The notes under the pieces: generated by a model | The model's input: the letters and a program-made list of their open reading frames with translations, nothing else | What the model was told of the DNA's origin: nothing | Databases searched by the model: none | In this document: one piece after another, positions 18,718 through 27,095 of the stretch | Position numbering within the stretch: position 1 is the first letter of the stretch | Layout: each line of letters begins with the position of its first letter | Translations under genes and position numbers: made by a program | From: Microbacterium sp. AK009 | GTDB taxonomy: Bacteria; Actinomycetota; Actinomycetes; Actinomycetales; Microbacteriaceae | DNA: 64,000 bases | Reading direction: 5' to 3' | NCBI RefSeq assembly: GCF_013410955.1 | Contig: NZ_JACCCG010000001.1 | Span: forward strand, 353,509-417,508

Positions 18718-19920
18718 TCAGAGAAGCGCGGAGACGACCTGGTCGGTCACGAGGTCGTAGAGCTGTCCGGCGGGGAACGGCGTCAGTCTCTCGGCGGCGC
18801 TGCCGCCAGGCTCGATGGTGCGGCGCCACCACCGGTTCTCACCGACCTTGATGAGAGGGGTAAGGCCGCTGCGCGTGCGCAGGTCGACGCCCACCCACGG
18901 CTGCTGCCACGCGAAGGCGAGATGTCGCCCCGCGCCGTCGGGCACGGGCTCGGCCGGGTCGGCGATCCGGCGTGCGATCGTCCCTGCCGGAAGTGTCGGC
19001 GCCTGCGCGTCGACGCGGAGGGCGCTGGGCCCGGCGCCGAGCCACCCGAGCACCACCGCCGAGGTGCGATGGAACGTGGAGCTGAAAACGGTGACCGGGG
19101 CGGCGCCCAGGCTCGAGGCGTCGCCGCCGGGCGCGGGCGTCGACGCGGCAAAGAGCACGGACTGCGCTCCGCGCCATCCGGTCAACGTGCCACCGTCCGA
19201 CCGCTCGATCGAGACGATCGTCGCGTCGTGGCGCGCCCAGTGCGCCACGGTCCACGCGCCCAGATCGGTGAGCCGTCCACGCTCGGTCGCGAACCCGGCG
19301 CCCACGAGGGCGCGGCCTTCCGCAGAGGCGCGGTCGCCGCGTGACAGCCGACCGTTCGGCCGCGCGGAAGCGAGGACGTCGAGCGCGGGCCGGGGGATGA
19401 CGGGACCGTTCACCGTGAGCTTCTGCGGGCGACGCTCGGTCGTGACATCCGCATCCGATGACTCCGGCAGCTCGCGACCGGATGACACGACCTCCACGTG
19501 CGCACCGATGCTGTCGAACTGCGCGCGGAGAGCCGGCGTCTGCCAGGGTGCGGCGCTCGCCGACAGGTGGACGTGATGCGTGCCCGTCGCCCAGACGTAC
19601 TTGCGCACGTCGACCTGGCCGCCCTCCCCGGCGGGGTAGGTGAAGAGCAGGCGGCGACCGCGAAGCGCGGGCGGCCAGAGGTCGAACGCTCCGACCAGTG
19701 CGCCCGGGTGCTGGTCGAGAGCCGCCGCGAGGGCCGCTTCGCCCGCACGCTCCACCGGCCCGCTCGACGGCACCGAGGTGACGACGATGTTCGCGCGGAA
19801 TCCGTCGTCGCCCCCGGGCGCGACGAGCACGGCATCCGCGCCATCGACCGTCTCCGAGGTCCAGTCCGCGGGCACGCGGAGGCGGGCGTGCGGGGTGTCG
19901 ATCAGCTGGTCGACCGTCAT
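18718..19920 (-). CDS. LpqN-like / possibly ESX-associated protein
   Basis: This is a 400-residue soluble protein without a clear signal peptide. The first 150 residues (MTVDQLIDTPHARLRVPADW ... VHLSASAAPWQTPAL) resemble the LpqN/PsbP-like fold of actinobacterial lipoproteins. The remainder (about 190-400) reads like a separate alpha/beta domain with a distant resemblance to the ESX chaperone EspG (phrases ALVGAGFATERG, VVLGWLGAGP). That resemblance is weak and judged by eye. ATG 19920 overlaps the upstream membrane-protein gene by four bases. The three coupled genes 20775-18718 probably act together. Confidence 0.6.
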   Translation of the reverse strand: MTVDQLIDTPHARLRVPADWTSETVDGADAVLVAPGGDDGFRANIVVTSVPSSGPVERAGEAALAAALDQHPGALVGAFDLWPPALRGRRLLFTYPAGEGGQVDVRKYVWATGTHHVHLSASAAPWQTPALRAQFDSIGAHVEVVSSGRELPESSDADVTTERRPQKLTVNGPVIPRPALDVLASARPNGRLSRGDRASAEGRALVGAGFATERGRLTDLGAWTVAHWARHDATIVSIERSDGGTLTGWRGAQSVLFAASTPAPGGDASSLGAAPVTVFSSTFHRTSAVVLGWLGAGPSALRVDAQAPTLPAGTIARRIADPAEPVPDGAGRHLAFAWQQPWVGVDLRTRSGLTPLIKVGENRWWRRTIEPGGSAAERLTPFPAGQLYDLVTDQVVSALL

Positions 19921-20249
19921 GCCTTTCGGCGCCCTCTCCGCCGTGTGCCGGCCTCGCGGAACCACCGCGGCGTGAGGGCGCGAGGGAACCAGAACAGTGA
20001 CAGCAGGGTGGTGCCCAGGAAGGCGAAGACGACGACGGCGCCGACCCGCTGCGCGGCGACGGGCAGGGCGTCGCCGAGCGCGGTGAGGATCGCGAACAGA
20101 CCCATCCCGATGCCGAGGAAGAGGATGCCGAAGCCGATCGCGTAGAAGAACGTCGGGTCGGCCGACGCCCACGACCGCCACCGGCCGGTGTACGCGGCGA
20201 GCCCCGCGCCGATGAGGAACAGCGCCACGATACCGACGAGGATCTCCAT
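19917..20249 (-). CDS. Small three-helix membrane protein
   Basis: This 110-residue protein has three hydrophobic helices (about 1-18, 30-62 and 66-92) and a very basic tail (RRRGRRKA). No known motif is visible. Its ATG shares a base with the stop of the upstream glycine-zipper frame (TGATG), and its stop overlaps the next start, so translation is coupled along the three-gene unit. The function is unknown. Confidence 0.7.
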   Translation of the reverse strand: MEILVGIVALFLIGAGLAAYTGRWRSWASADPTFFYAIGFGILFLGIGMGLFAILTALGDALPVAAQRVGAVVVFAFLGTTLLSLFWFPRALTPRWFREAGTRRRGRRKA

Positions 20250-20775
20250 CAGTAGCCTCCGAACAGGCCGATGCCCCAGTCGCCGATCGCCTCACCGATG
20301 GAGCCGCCCGCGACACCGCCGACGATGCCGCCGACCACACCGCCGATGAGTGTCCCGGGCCCCGGGAAGATCGAGCCGATCGCCGCTCCGGCCGCCGCGC
20401 CCGCCCAGGCTCCACCCGCGCCCCCCACGACCGACGACGTGCCGACGACCGCCGAATGAGTCACGGCGCTCTGGGTGCGCTGCTCGTCGGTCCACTCCGG
20501 GTGGTCGACGAGGGTCTCGTTGTATCGATCGGTGTACGTGCCCCAGTACGCCAGGCCGGCACCGGCGACCGCGAGGCTCCGTCCGCCCCATCGGGCCCAT
20601 GCCGGCGGTGATGACACGCCGGGGTTGGCGACGAGGACGCCGTGTGGGATGCGGCGGCGATGGCGTCGGCGTACCGGTCGGAGGTCGTCGTAGCAGCGGT
20701 GTCGAGGGTGGCGGTCTCGGCCCGGGCATCGGAGATCACGGCGCGGGCCGCGATCGGATCGATGGACCACGTCAT
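20249..20775 (-). pseudogene. Frame-disrupted WXG-like / glycine-zipper protein
   Basis: Two frames are needed to read one sensible protein. The start at ATG 20775 (MTWSIDPIAARAVISDARAE, then a Thr/Ala-rich helix) has a TAGACT box six bases upstream, so it looks genuine. After about residue 45 the protein-like sequence continues in another frame with HGVLVANPGVSSPPAWARWG. It then runs through a glycine-zipper tail (GGVVGGIVGGVAGGSIGEAI) to the stop at 20249, which is coupled to the next gene. The shift falls within about 20610-20652. The N-terminus resembles small type VII substrates. This could be a real frameshift mutation, a sequencing error, or translation restart at GTG 20617. Confidence 0.55.
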
Positions 20776-21320
20776 CCTTCGAGTCTAAGCAGGGCCGCGG
20801 GCGCGCTCGGTGGGGACCGCGGGCGGTGTGGAGAGCGCGCGCGTGACGCGGGGAGGCGCGCGGCGACGCCTGAGGGGTCGCCCGCGCGACAGCAGGTGAC
20901 CGTCGAGGCTCGACGTAGGGACGGTGAGTGAAGAGCAGGCGCCGGGACCGAGGGCGGGGGGCATCGCAGTCCCGGCGCCTGCGCCTAAACGGCCGGCAGC
21001 GGGGGAAGGCTGCGACGACCGGGCCTGCCGGAGGGCATCGCGGCGCCATCGGTCCACCGTGCGGTGAGCGTGGCGATCGGCGACATGGATCCCTCTCGGA
21101 TTCATCGGCGGGTTGCCCGACGGGGCGGACGGGCGGCGGCGGCGCGAGTTCTTGGGCGCGTCGCACGCGAGAGGCGGGGACCTCCTGGCATGACTGTATT
21201 CCTGGCGGTCCCGCGAGAGACGGAACCTTCGGGTTTCGGAGCGCGACGTTTCGGGCATAGGGGTTCGCCGGTTCGCAGCATCCGGGAATCTGATATACCG
21301 GCCGACCGGCGGCGCAAGGG
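20776..21320. other. Intergenic region, no gene seen
   Basis: I find no credible coding sequence here. A perfect inverted repeat with 13-base arms (20936-20948 and 20969-20981) and a 20-base spacer is the only clear structure. The left edge carries the promoter box of the gene starting at 20775, and the right edge leads into the LacI-family promoter. Confidence 0.5.
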
Positions 21321-21368
21321 TTGACGGCCGCTGGAACGCGGTGCATAATCTGATAAATCGATTTATCA
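21321..21368 (+). promoter_or_regulatory. Promoter and LacI-type operator of the sugar operon
   Basis: TTGACG (21321-21326) and CATAAT (21344-21349) are separated by 17 bases and form an excellent housekeeping promoter. Directly after the -10, TGATAAATCGATTTATCA (21351-21368) is a perfect 18-base palindrome with a central CG, the usual LacI/GalR-family operator form. It covers the expected transcription start, so the downstream regulator probably represses its own operon. Confidence 0.85.
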
Positions 21369-21414
21369 CCTAAACCAGTAGCACCTCGACCAACGCCTCA
21401 CACGATGGAGTGAC

Positions 21415-22467
21415 ATGAGCCGGGCCCGCATCTCCGACGTCGCCGCCGCGGCGGGCGTGTCGGTGACGACGGTGTCGCTGGTGCTGAACGACGTCGAGTC
21501 CCGCATCTCCGAGACCACCCGCCGCCGGGTGCGGGAGGCCGCGGATGCCGTCGGGTACGCCCCCAGCTCGGTGGCGCGGAGCCTCCGCACCCGCCAGACC
21601 CGCACGGTCGGCCTCATCTCCGACCAGATCGCGACGACTCCCTTCGCCGGGCGCATGCTCGCCGGCGCACAGGACGCAGCTCGCGAGAACAGCCACCTCG
21701 TGATCTTCGTCGACACAGGCGGCGACGTAGACGTCGAACGCGATGCCATCGCGGCCCTTCGCGCCCAGCAGGTCGACGCCATGATTTATGCGAGCATGTG
21801 GCATCGCGTCGTCGCAGTTCCCGAGTCGCTGCCCGCGGGCTCGGTGTTTCTCGACTGCCGGCCCGAGCACGGCGGGTTCCCGAGCGTCGTCCCGGCAGAC
21901 CGCGAGGGCGGTTACGCCGCGACGCGGGTGCTCATCGAGGCGGGGCATCACCGCATCGCCTTCCTCGACACCTCCGACGGCCCGATCGCCTCGTTCCTCC
22001 GGCTCGAGGGGTACCACCAGGCGCTGACCGACGCGGGGATCCCGATCGACCCGGCCTTGCACATCCGCGGCGGCGAGTCGACGGCGCACGGGGCGCGCGT
22101 CGCCGCCGAGCACCTCCTCGACCTGCCCGCCGACCAGCGGCCGACCGGCGTTTTCTCCTTCAACGACCGCATGGCCGTCGGTGTGTACAACGCCGCGCAT
22201 CGCCGCGGTCTCCGCATCCCCGACGACCTCTCGGTCGTCGGATACGACGACCAGCTGCTGGTCGCCGCGGAACAAGACCCACCCCTCACCACCGTCGCCC
22301 TGCCCCACTACGAGATGGGTCGCTGGGCGATGGAGGTCGCGCTCGGCGTCCGCGCGGATGGGAACAGCGACGCCACGCACCGCATGGAATGCCCCGTCAT
22401 CAGACGGGAGTCCGTGGGCCCGCCGCCGGCGCACGTCGCCAAACAGAGCCGACGGCGGACCACTTGA
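21415..22467 (+). CDS. LacI-family transcriptional regulator
   Basis: This is a 350-residue regulator. The N-terminal helix-turn-helix (ISDVAAAAGVSVTTVSLVLN, residues 4-23) and hinge helix (SSVARSLRTRQT) are typical. They are followed by a periplasmic-binding-protein-like sugar domain (about 62-340) ending in VVGYDDQ and REST-like ERR(E/D)S contacts. It is the first gene of a sugar importer operon. A perfect palindromic operator lies 46 bases before its start, which indicates autorepression relieved by a sugar ligand. The neighbouring GH32/68-like hydrolase suggests a fructose-containing saccharide, but that is inference. Confidence 0.93.
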   Translation: MSRARISDVAAAAGVSVTTVSLVLNDVESRISETTRRRVREAADAVGYAPSSVARSLRTRQTRTVGLISDQIATTPFAGRMLAGAQDAARENSHLVIFVDTGGDVDVERDAIAALRAQQVDAMIYASMWHRVVAVPESLPAGSVFLDCRPEHGGFPSVVPADREGGYAATRVLIEAGHHRIAFLDTSDGPIASFLRLEGYHQALTDAGIPIDPALHIRGGESTAHGARVAAEHLLDLPADQRPTGVFSFNDRMAVGVYNAAHRRGLRIPDDLSVVGYDDQLLVAAEQDPPLTTVALPHYEMGRWAMEVALGVRADGNSDATHRMECPVIRRESVGPPPAHVAKQSRRRTT

Positions 22468-22477
22468 GATACCGAAC

Positions 22478-22526
22478 GACCGCTGAAGCGGTCCCCGATC
22501 GGTGATCGACGTAGCGGTCGATCACC
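22478..22526 (+). promoter_or_regulatory. Two RNA hairpins before the substrate-binding protein gene
   Basis: GACCGC/GCGGTC arms (22478-22483 and 22488-22493) are followed by a second stem with 10-base arms GGTGATCGAC (22501-22510) and GTCGATCACC (22517-22526). They lie between the lacI-type gene and the lipoprotein gene. They could attenuate read-through or act as a processing site that gives the downstream mRNA a protected 5' end. Confidence 0.45.
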
Positions 22527-22543
22527 AGAACAGGAAATCACAG

Positions 22544-23830
22544 ATGCGCAGAACAGTCCCGGCTTTTGTGGCGGCCGGCGCCGTCGGAGCCCTCGTCCTC
22601 ACCGGCTGCGGGCAGGCCGGCCAGGGCAGCACCACCTCCGAAGACGGTCGCACCCAGATCACCATGTGGACCCACTCCGCCGGCAACCCCGCCGAGCTCG
22701 AGGTCTACGAACGGATCATCTCCGACTTCAACGCCTCGCAGGACCAGTACGAGGTCGTCGAAGAGTCCTTCCCGCAGGGCGCCTACAACGACGCGATCGT
22801 CGCGGCCGCGGCATCCGGAGATCTTCCCTGCCTGCTCGATCTCGACGGTCCGATCATGCCCAACTGGGCGTGGGCGGAGTACATCCAGCCGCTCGGGATC
22901 TCCACCGAGATCACCGACTCGCTCCTCCCCACCGCGGTCGGCGTCTGGAACGACGAGATCTACTCCGCCGGGTACTGGGATGCCGCGCTGTCGATCTTCG
23001 CGCGCGAGTCGGTGCTGACCGAGAACGGCATCCGCATCCCCACGATCGACGAGCCCTGGACGGCCGATGAGTTCACCGCGGCTCTCCAGACCCTGCAGGA
23101 TGCCGGTTACGAAACGCCCATCGACATCGGCGCCGAAGACACCGGCGAGTGGTGGCCCTACGCCTACTCGCCGTTCCTGCAGAGCTTCGGCGGCGACCTC
23201 ATCGACCGCGACACGATGCTGAGCGCCGACGGCGCCCTCAACGGACCCGAGGCGGTCGCCTGGGGCGAGTGGTTCCAGGGACTCTTCGCCGACGGCCTCG
23301 CCAGCAACAGCGGCACGATCGGCAACCAGGAGTTCGTCGACGACGAGGTCGCCCTCAGCTACACCGGCGTCTGGAACGCCCTCGCCTCTGTCGAGGCCAT
23401 CGGCGACGACCTCGTGATCCTGCCCCCGCCCGACCTCGGCACCGGCCCGAAGATCGGCGGCGGCTCGTGGCAGTGGGCGATCTCGTCCACCTGCGAAGAG
23501 GTCGAGGGTGCCCGCGAGTACCTGGAGTTCAGCTTCCAGGACGAGTACATCACCGAGTTCGCCGACAAGCAGATCGTCATCCCCGCCACCGAGAGCGCGG
23601 CCGAGGCGTCGGAGTACTTCGGCACCGACGGCGTGCTCCGTCCCTTCGTCGAGCTCTCGCAGGAGTACGCGGTGCTCCGCCCCGAGACCCCGGCCTACGC
23701 GGTGATCTCCACCACGTTCGAGACCGCCGCGAAGGACATCATGAACGGCGCCGACGTGCAGGAGACCCTCGACCGGGCTGTCGAGGAGATCGACGCCAAC
23801 ATCGAATCCAACGACGGCTACGGCTTCTGA
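22544..23830 (+). CDS. Sugar ABC transporter substrate-binding lipoprotein
   Basis: This is a 428-residue family-1 solute-binding protein. The signal peptide ends in the lipobox LVLTGC, with acylated Cys22. The mature protein (ITMWTHSAGNPAELEVYE...) has the two-lobe organisation of maltose/oligosaccharide binders and many Trp and Tyr residues (WWPYAYSPF, WQWA) suited to stacking sugars. It delivers substrate to the two permeases downstream. ATG 22544 is preferred over the longer frame because it begins the signal peptide. No ATPase gene lies in the operon, so a shared MsiK-type ATPase is presumably used, as is usual for actinobacterial sugar importers. Confidence 0.94.
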   Translation: MRRTVPAFVAAGAVGALVLTGCGQAGQGSTTSEDGRTQITMWTHSAGNPAELEVYERIISDFNASQDQYEVVEESFPQGAYNDAIVAAAASGDLPCLLDLDGPIMPNWAWAEYIQPLGISTEITDSLLPTAVGVWNDEIYSAGYWDAALSIFARESVLTENGIRIPTIDEPWTADEFTAALQTLQDAGYETPIDIGAEDTGEWWPYAYSPFLQSFGGDLIDRDTMLSADGALNGPEAVAWGEWFQGLFADGLASNSGTIGNQEFVDDEVALSYTGVWNALASVEAIGDDLVILPPPDLGTGPKIGGGSWQWAISSTCEEVEGAREYLEFSFQDEYITEFADKQIVIPATESAAEASEYFGTDGVLRPFVELSQEYAVLRPETPAYAVISTTFETAAKDIMNGADVQETLDRAVEEIDANIESNDGYGF

Positions 23831-23841
23831 TCACTCACTGA

Positions 23842-23877
23842 CGTGCGGGCGGGGAGCCGCCGCTTCCCGCCCGCACG
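23842..23877 (+). terminator. Intra-operon stem-loop after the binding-protein gene
   Basis: Perfect 12-base arms (23842-23853 and 23866-23877) enclose a 12-base loop, 12 bases after the stop and 18 before the next start. Such stems between binding protein and permease genes usually cause partial termination or protect the upstream mRNA, raising binding-protein levels over permease levels. Confidence 0.6.
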
Positions 23878-23895
23878 CCTCGGGAAAGACTTCTC

Positions 23896-24837
23896 ATGAC
23901 TGTCACGCCTCCGACGGTCGCGGCCGAGACACCTCAGCGCGCGACCCGCCGCTTCCGCACCACGAAGGGTCGAGAGACCTGGGCGGGCTGGGCGATGATG
24001 GCACCCGCCGGCATCCTGCTGGTGCTGTTCCTCATCATCCCCGTCATCCTCGCCTTCACCCTCTCGTTCACCAACGCCCGCCTCATCTCACCCAACCCGC
24101 CGCGCTTCGTCGGGCTCGACAACTTCGTCCGCGCCTTCACCGCTGACGGAGTGTTCGTGCAGTCGGTGTGGAACACCTTCCTCTTCGCCCTCGTCGTGGT
24201 GCCCGTGCAGGCGGGCCTCGGCCTCCTGCTCGCGGTGCTCGTCAACCGACGGATGCGAGGGGTCACCGCCTTCCGGGTGATCTTCTTCATCCCGGTCGTC
24301 ACCTCGATCGTCGTGGTGTCGATCCTGTGGCGCTTCCTCTATCAGCCCAACGGCCTGATCAACTCCATGATCGACACGATCACCTTCGGGGCGTGGTCGG
24401 GGATGGACTGGCTGAACAACCCGCAGACCGCGCTCGGCGCGATCATCGTGCTGTCGATCTGGCAGGCCGTCGGGTTCCACATGATCATCTGGCTCGCGGG
24501 GCTGCAGACCATCCCCGAAGAGCTCTACGAGGCAGCCAAGATGGACGGCGCCGGCCCCTGGCGCCAGTTCGTCAGCGTCACCTGGCCGGGCCTTCGCCCC
24601 ACCATGGTGTTCGTCCTCGTCACCATCACCATCGCCGCGCTCGGGCTGTTCGTGCAGATCGATGTCATGACCCAGGGCGGACCGGTGAACAGCACGTCCA
24701 CGATCGTCTACTACGCCGTGCGCAAGGGCTACGAGCAGCAGGAGATCGGCTACGCCGCCGCCATCTCGCTGATCTTCTTCGTCGCGGTGCTCATCATCGC
24801 CCTCATCCAGCGGCGCCTGACGAGGGAGAAGGACTGA
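23896..24837 (+). CDS. Sugar ABC transporter permease (MalF type)
   Basis: This 313-residue permease has six membrane helices and the EAA loop EELYEAAKMDGAGPWRQFVS (about 212-231) that docks on the ATPase. The N-terminus is basic and cytoplasmic. It pairs with the permease that starts two bases after its stop. It belongs to the CUT1 oligosaccharide importer group judging by the binding protein and the gene order. Confidence 0.94.
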   Translation: MTVTPPTVAAETPQRATRRFRTTKGRETWAGWAMMAPAGILLVLFLIIPVILAFTLSFTNARLISPNPPRFVGLDNFVRAFTADGVFVQSVWNTFLFALVVVPVQAGLGLLLAVLVNRRMRGVTAFRVIFFIPVVTSIVVVSILWRFLYQPNGLINSMIDTITFGAWSGMDWLNNPQTALGAIIVLSIWQAVGFHMIIWLAGLQTIPEELYEAAKMDGAGPWRQFVSVTWPGLRPTMVFVLVTITIAALGLFVQIDVMTQGGPVNSTSTIVYYAVRKGYEQQEIGYAAAISLIFFVAVLIIALIQRRLTREKD

Positions 24838-24838
24838 C

Positions 24839-25798
24839 ATGACCGACACCCGTAGCCGCCCCGACACCCGGTCCGACGGCCGCCCGGCGGCATCCGCTCG
24901 GTATCGAACCGACGCCAGCGAGAAGCGGCGCCGGCGCACTGGGAAGATCTTCCTCTACGCCGCCATGTCGGTGTTCGCGGTGATCTTCCTCTTCCCGCTC
25001 GTGTTCATGTTCGTCTCGAGCCTGAAGCCCGACGCGCAGATCCTGCAGGACATCGACTCGCCGATGGCGTTCCTCCCCGTCGGCGACATCAGCCTCGACA
25101 ACTACTTCGGGGTGTTCGACCGGGTTCCCGTCGCGCAGTTCCTCTTCAACTCGGTGCTCGTCACCGTCCTGACGGTCGGGCTCGGGCTGATCGTCAACTC
25201 CATGGCGGGCTTCGCGCTGTCGCGCCTGGCGTGGCGGGGCCGGTTCGTCGTGCTCGCGCTCATCATCGCCACCCTCATCGTGCCCTTCGAGACGATCGCG
25301 GTGCCGATGGTCTACTGGGTCGCCCAGCTGCCGACCCTGGTGATCGAAGGCGGGGTGCTGAAGTACGACTTCGGATGGCTCAACACCTACGAAGTGCAGA
25401 TCGTGCCGTTCATCGCCAACGCCTTCTCGATCTTCCTGTTCACGCAGTACTTCTCCACGATCCCCAAGTCGCTCGACGAGGCGGCGCGCATCGACGGGGC
25501 CGGCTGGTTCACCATCTACCGGCGGATCATCGTGCCCCTCTCGGGTCCGGCGTTCGCGACGGTGGCGATCCTCACCTTCCTGCCGGCGTGGAACCAGTAC
25601 CTCTGGCCCCTCATGGTGGTCCAGCGCGAGGAGCTGCGGCCGGTCATGGTCGGCATGCAGTACTTCTTCCAGCTCAACACCGCCTGGGGTGAGGTCATGG
25701 CCTACACCTCGCTCATCACCCTGCCCGTGCTGATCGTGTTCCTGGTGTTCCAGCGCGCGTTCGTGTCGTCGATCGCCGCGAGCGGAGTGAAGGGATGA
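24839..25798 (+). CDS. Sugar ABC transporter permease (MalG type)
   Basis: This 319-residue permease has six helices and the EAA motif SLDEAARIDGAGWFTIYRRI (about 211-230). It has an unusually long basic, disordered N-terminus (residues 1-38) before the first helix. The C-terminal segment AFVSSIAASGVKG is a family hallmark of MalG-type subunits. Its stop overlaps the hydrolase start by four bases. Confidence 0.94.
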   Translation: MTDTRSRPDTRSDGRPAASARYRTDASEKRRRRTGKIFLYAAMSVFAVIFLFPLVFMFVSSLKPDAQILQDIDSPMAFLPVGDISLDNYFGVFDRVPVAQFLFNSVLVTVLTVGLGLIVNSMAGFALSRLAWRGRFVVLALIIATLIVPFETIAVPMVYWVAQLPTLVIEGGVLKYDFGWLNTYEVQIVPFIANAFSIFLFTQYFSTIPKSLDEAARIDGAGWFTIYRRIIVPLSGPAFATVAILTFLPAWNQYLWPLMVVQREELRPVMVGMQYFFQLNTAWGEVMAYTSLITLPVLIVFLVFQRAFVSSIAASGVKG

Positions 25799-26811
25799 CG
25801 CGGGGCGCGGTCGCCGGTGTGCTGAACGTTTCTCCCGATGCCTCTGAAAGGTCTGCTGTGTTCGATCTGCCCGGTTCCTGGGTGTGGGATTTCTGGTTCG
25901 CGGACGACGGAGAGCAGTACCACCTGTTCTTCCTCTACGCCTCGCGGGCTCTTGGGGATCCCGATGCCCGGCACTATCGGGCGGCGATCGGGCACGCGGT
26001 CTCTGACGACCTGCATTCCTGGACGCAGGTCGCCGACGCGCTCGTGCACTCCGACGCGCCGGCGTTCGACGACCTGGCGACGTGGACCGGGTCGGTGGTG
26101 CGTCACCCGGACGGCACCTGGTACCTCTTCTATACGGGGTCGTCACCGGATGCCGGGGGCAAGAACGTTCAGCGGATCGGGTACGCGGTTTCGGAGGATC
26201 TCCTCACGTGGACCAAAGCGCCCGGGCCGGTGGTCTCGGCCGCGGCGCCCTGGTACGAGACGCTCGACTCGGGTGACTGGCACGACGAGGCGTTTCGCGA
26301 CCCGTGGGTGTTCCCCGACCCGGAAGGGAACGGGTGGCACATGTACGTCACCGCGCGTGCGACCGAGGGTCCGGTATTCGGACGCGGAGTGGTCGGGCAC
26401 GCGTGGTCGCCCGACCTCCGCTCGTGGGAGCTGCGGCCGCCGCTCAGCGCGCCGAGCGCGCACGGGTTCGGCCAGCTGGAGGTCACGCAGGTCGAGGTCA
26501 TCGACGGGCGCCCGGTGCTGATCTTCTCGTGCGGCAGCGAGCACGCGATGCCGGCGCGGGCGGGGGAACCGGGGGGCGGAGGCACGTGGGCGATCAACGC
26601 CGACAGCGTGCTCGGGCCGTTCGACGTCGACGCGGCGTATCCGGTGACCGACGAGCGCCTGTACGTGGGCCGGCTGCTGCGGCGGCGCTCGGACGGGCAG
26701 TGGCTGCTCTTCGCGTTCCGCAACGCCGACGCCCAGGGGCGTTTCGTCGGGGGAGTGATCGACGGGTTGCCGGTGGCGTGGGTCGGCGACCGGTTGGTCG
26801 CCGGGCTCTGA
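25795..26811 (+). CDS. Clan GH-J (GH32/68-like) glycosidase
   Basis: This is a 338-residue, signal-less five-bladed beta-propeller type enzyme. The candidate nucleophile Asp32 sits in WVWDFWF, in place of the classical WMNDPNG. The transition-state stabiliser is in FRDPW (Arg168-Asp169-Pro170), and the candidate acid/base Glu229 is in QLEVTQ. WTGS (97-100) is also typical. Being cytoplasmic and coupled to the importer (four-base overlap), it probably cleaves an imported fructosyl oligosaccharide such as sucrose-type or fructan fragments. The usual C-terminal beta-sandwich of GH32 is absent, so the exact family assignment and substrate are inferred. Confidence 0.75.
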   Translation: MTRGAVAGVLNVSPDASERSAVFDLPGSWVWDFWFADDGEQYHLFFLYASRALGDPDARHYRAAIGHAVSDDLHSWTQVADALVHSDAPAFDDLATWTGSVVRHPDGTWYLFYTGSSPDAGGKNVQRIGYAVSEDLLTWTKAPGPVVSAAAPWYETLDSGDWHDEAFRDPWVFPDPEGNGWHMYVTARATEGPVFGRGVVGHAWSPDLRSWELRPPLSAPSAHGFGQLEVTQVEVIDGRPVLIFSCGSEHAMPARAGEPGGGGTWAINADSVLGPFDVDAAYPVTDERLYVGRLLRRRSDGQWLLFAFRNADAQGRFVGGVIDGLPVAWVGDRLVAGL

Positions 26812-26865
26812 GGGAGGCCTCCCGCGCCCAGTCCCCGGTCCCCGGACCGTTCGGCGCGCGGGGAT

Positions 26866-26914
26866 TCGGCCGAGACGCGTACGTTTCGCGACGGAACGTC
26901 CTCGTCTCGGCCGA
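26866..26914. repeat. Inverted repeat after the sugar operon
   Basis: Perfect 12-base arms TCGGCCGAGACG (26866-26877) and CGTCTCGGCCGA (26903-26914) are separated by 25 bases. GCGTACG/CGTACGC flank the arms in opposite order. It lies 55 bases after the last gene of the operon and is a likely terminator. The remaining bases to 27064 hold nothing recognisable. Confidence 0.55.
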
Positions 26915-27095
26915 TCGTACGCGCCCCGGGGTGCGCTCCCTGCCGCGGGACCGAAGTCCCACCCCCGCGCCGCCCCGGGCCGACAGGTCGCATCTGCTGA
27001 TCGCCCGCCGGCGACCCGACCGTTCCGGGCACGGATCATCGCTCGTGTGACGGCGTCGCGTTCCTACGATGAAGCGGTCAGGACGGAGGAACGCG

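Noticed and set aside
20785..21369. A 194-codon minus-strand frame in the gap before the LacI-type gene
   Set aside because: It is Arg/Pro-rich without a domain, and it runs through the promoter and operator of the sugar operon.
22478..22526. Intrinsic terminator ending the LacI-type gene as a separate unit
   Set aside because: There is no T-run, and no new promoter is seen before the binding-protein gene. An attenuation or processing role is more likely.
27069..27095. Longer start for the AraC-type regulator
   Set aside because: The ATG at 27069 overlaps the TACGAT -10 box, while ATG 27096 has a well-placed GGAGGA ribosome site.
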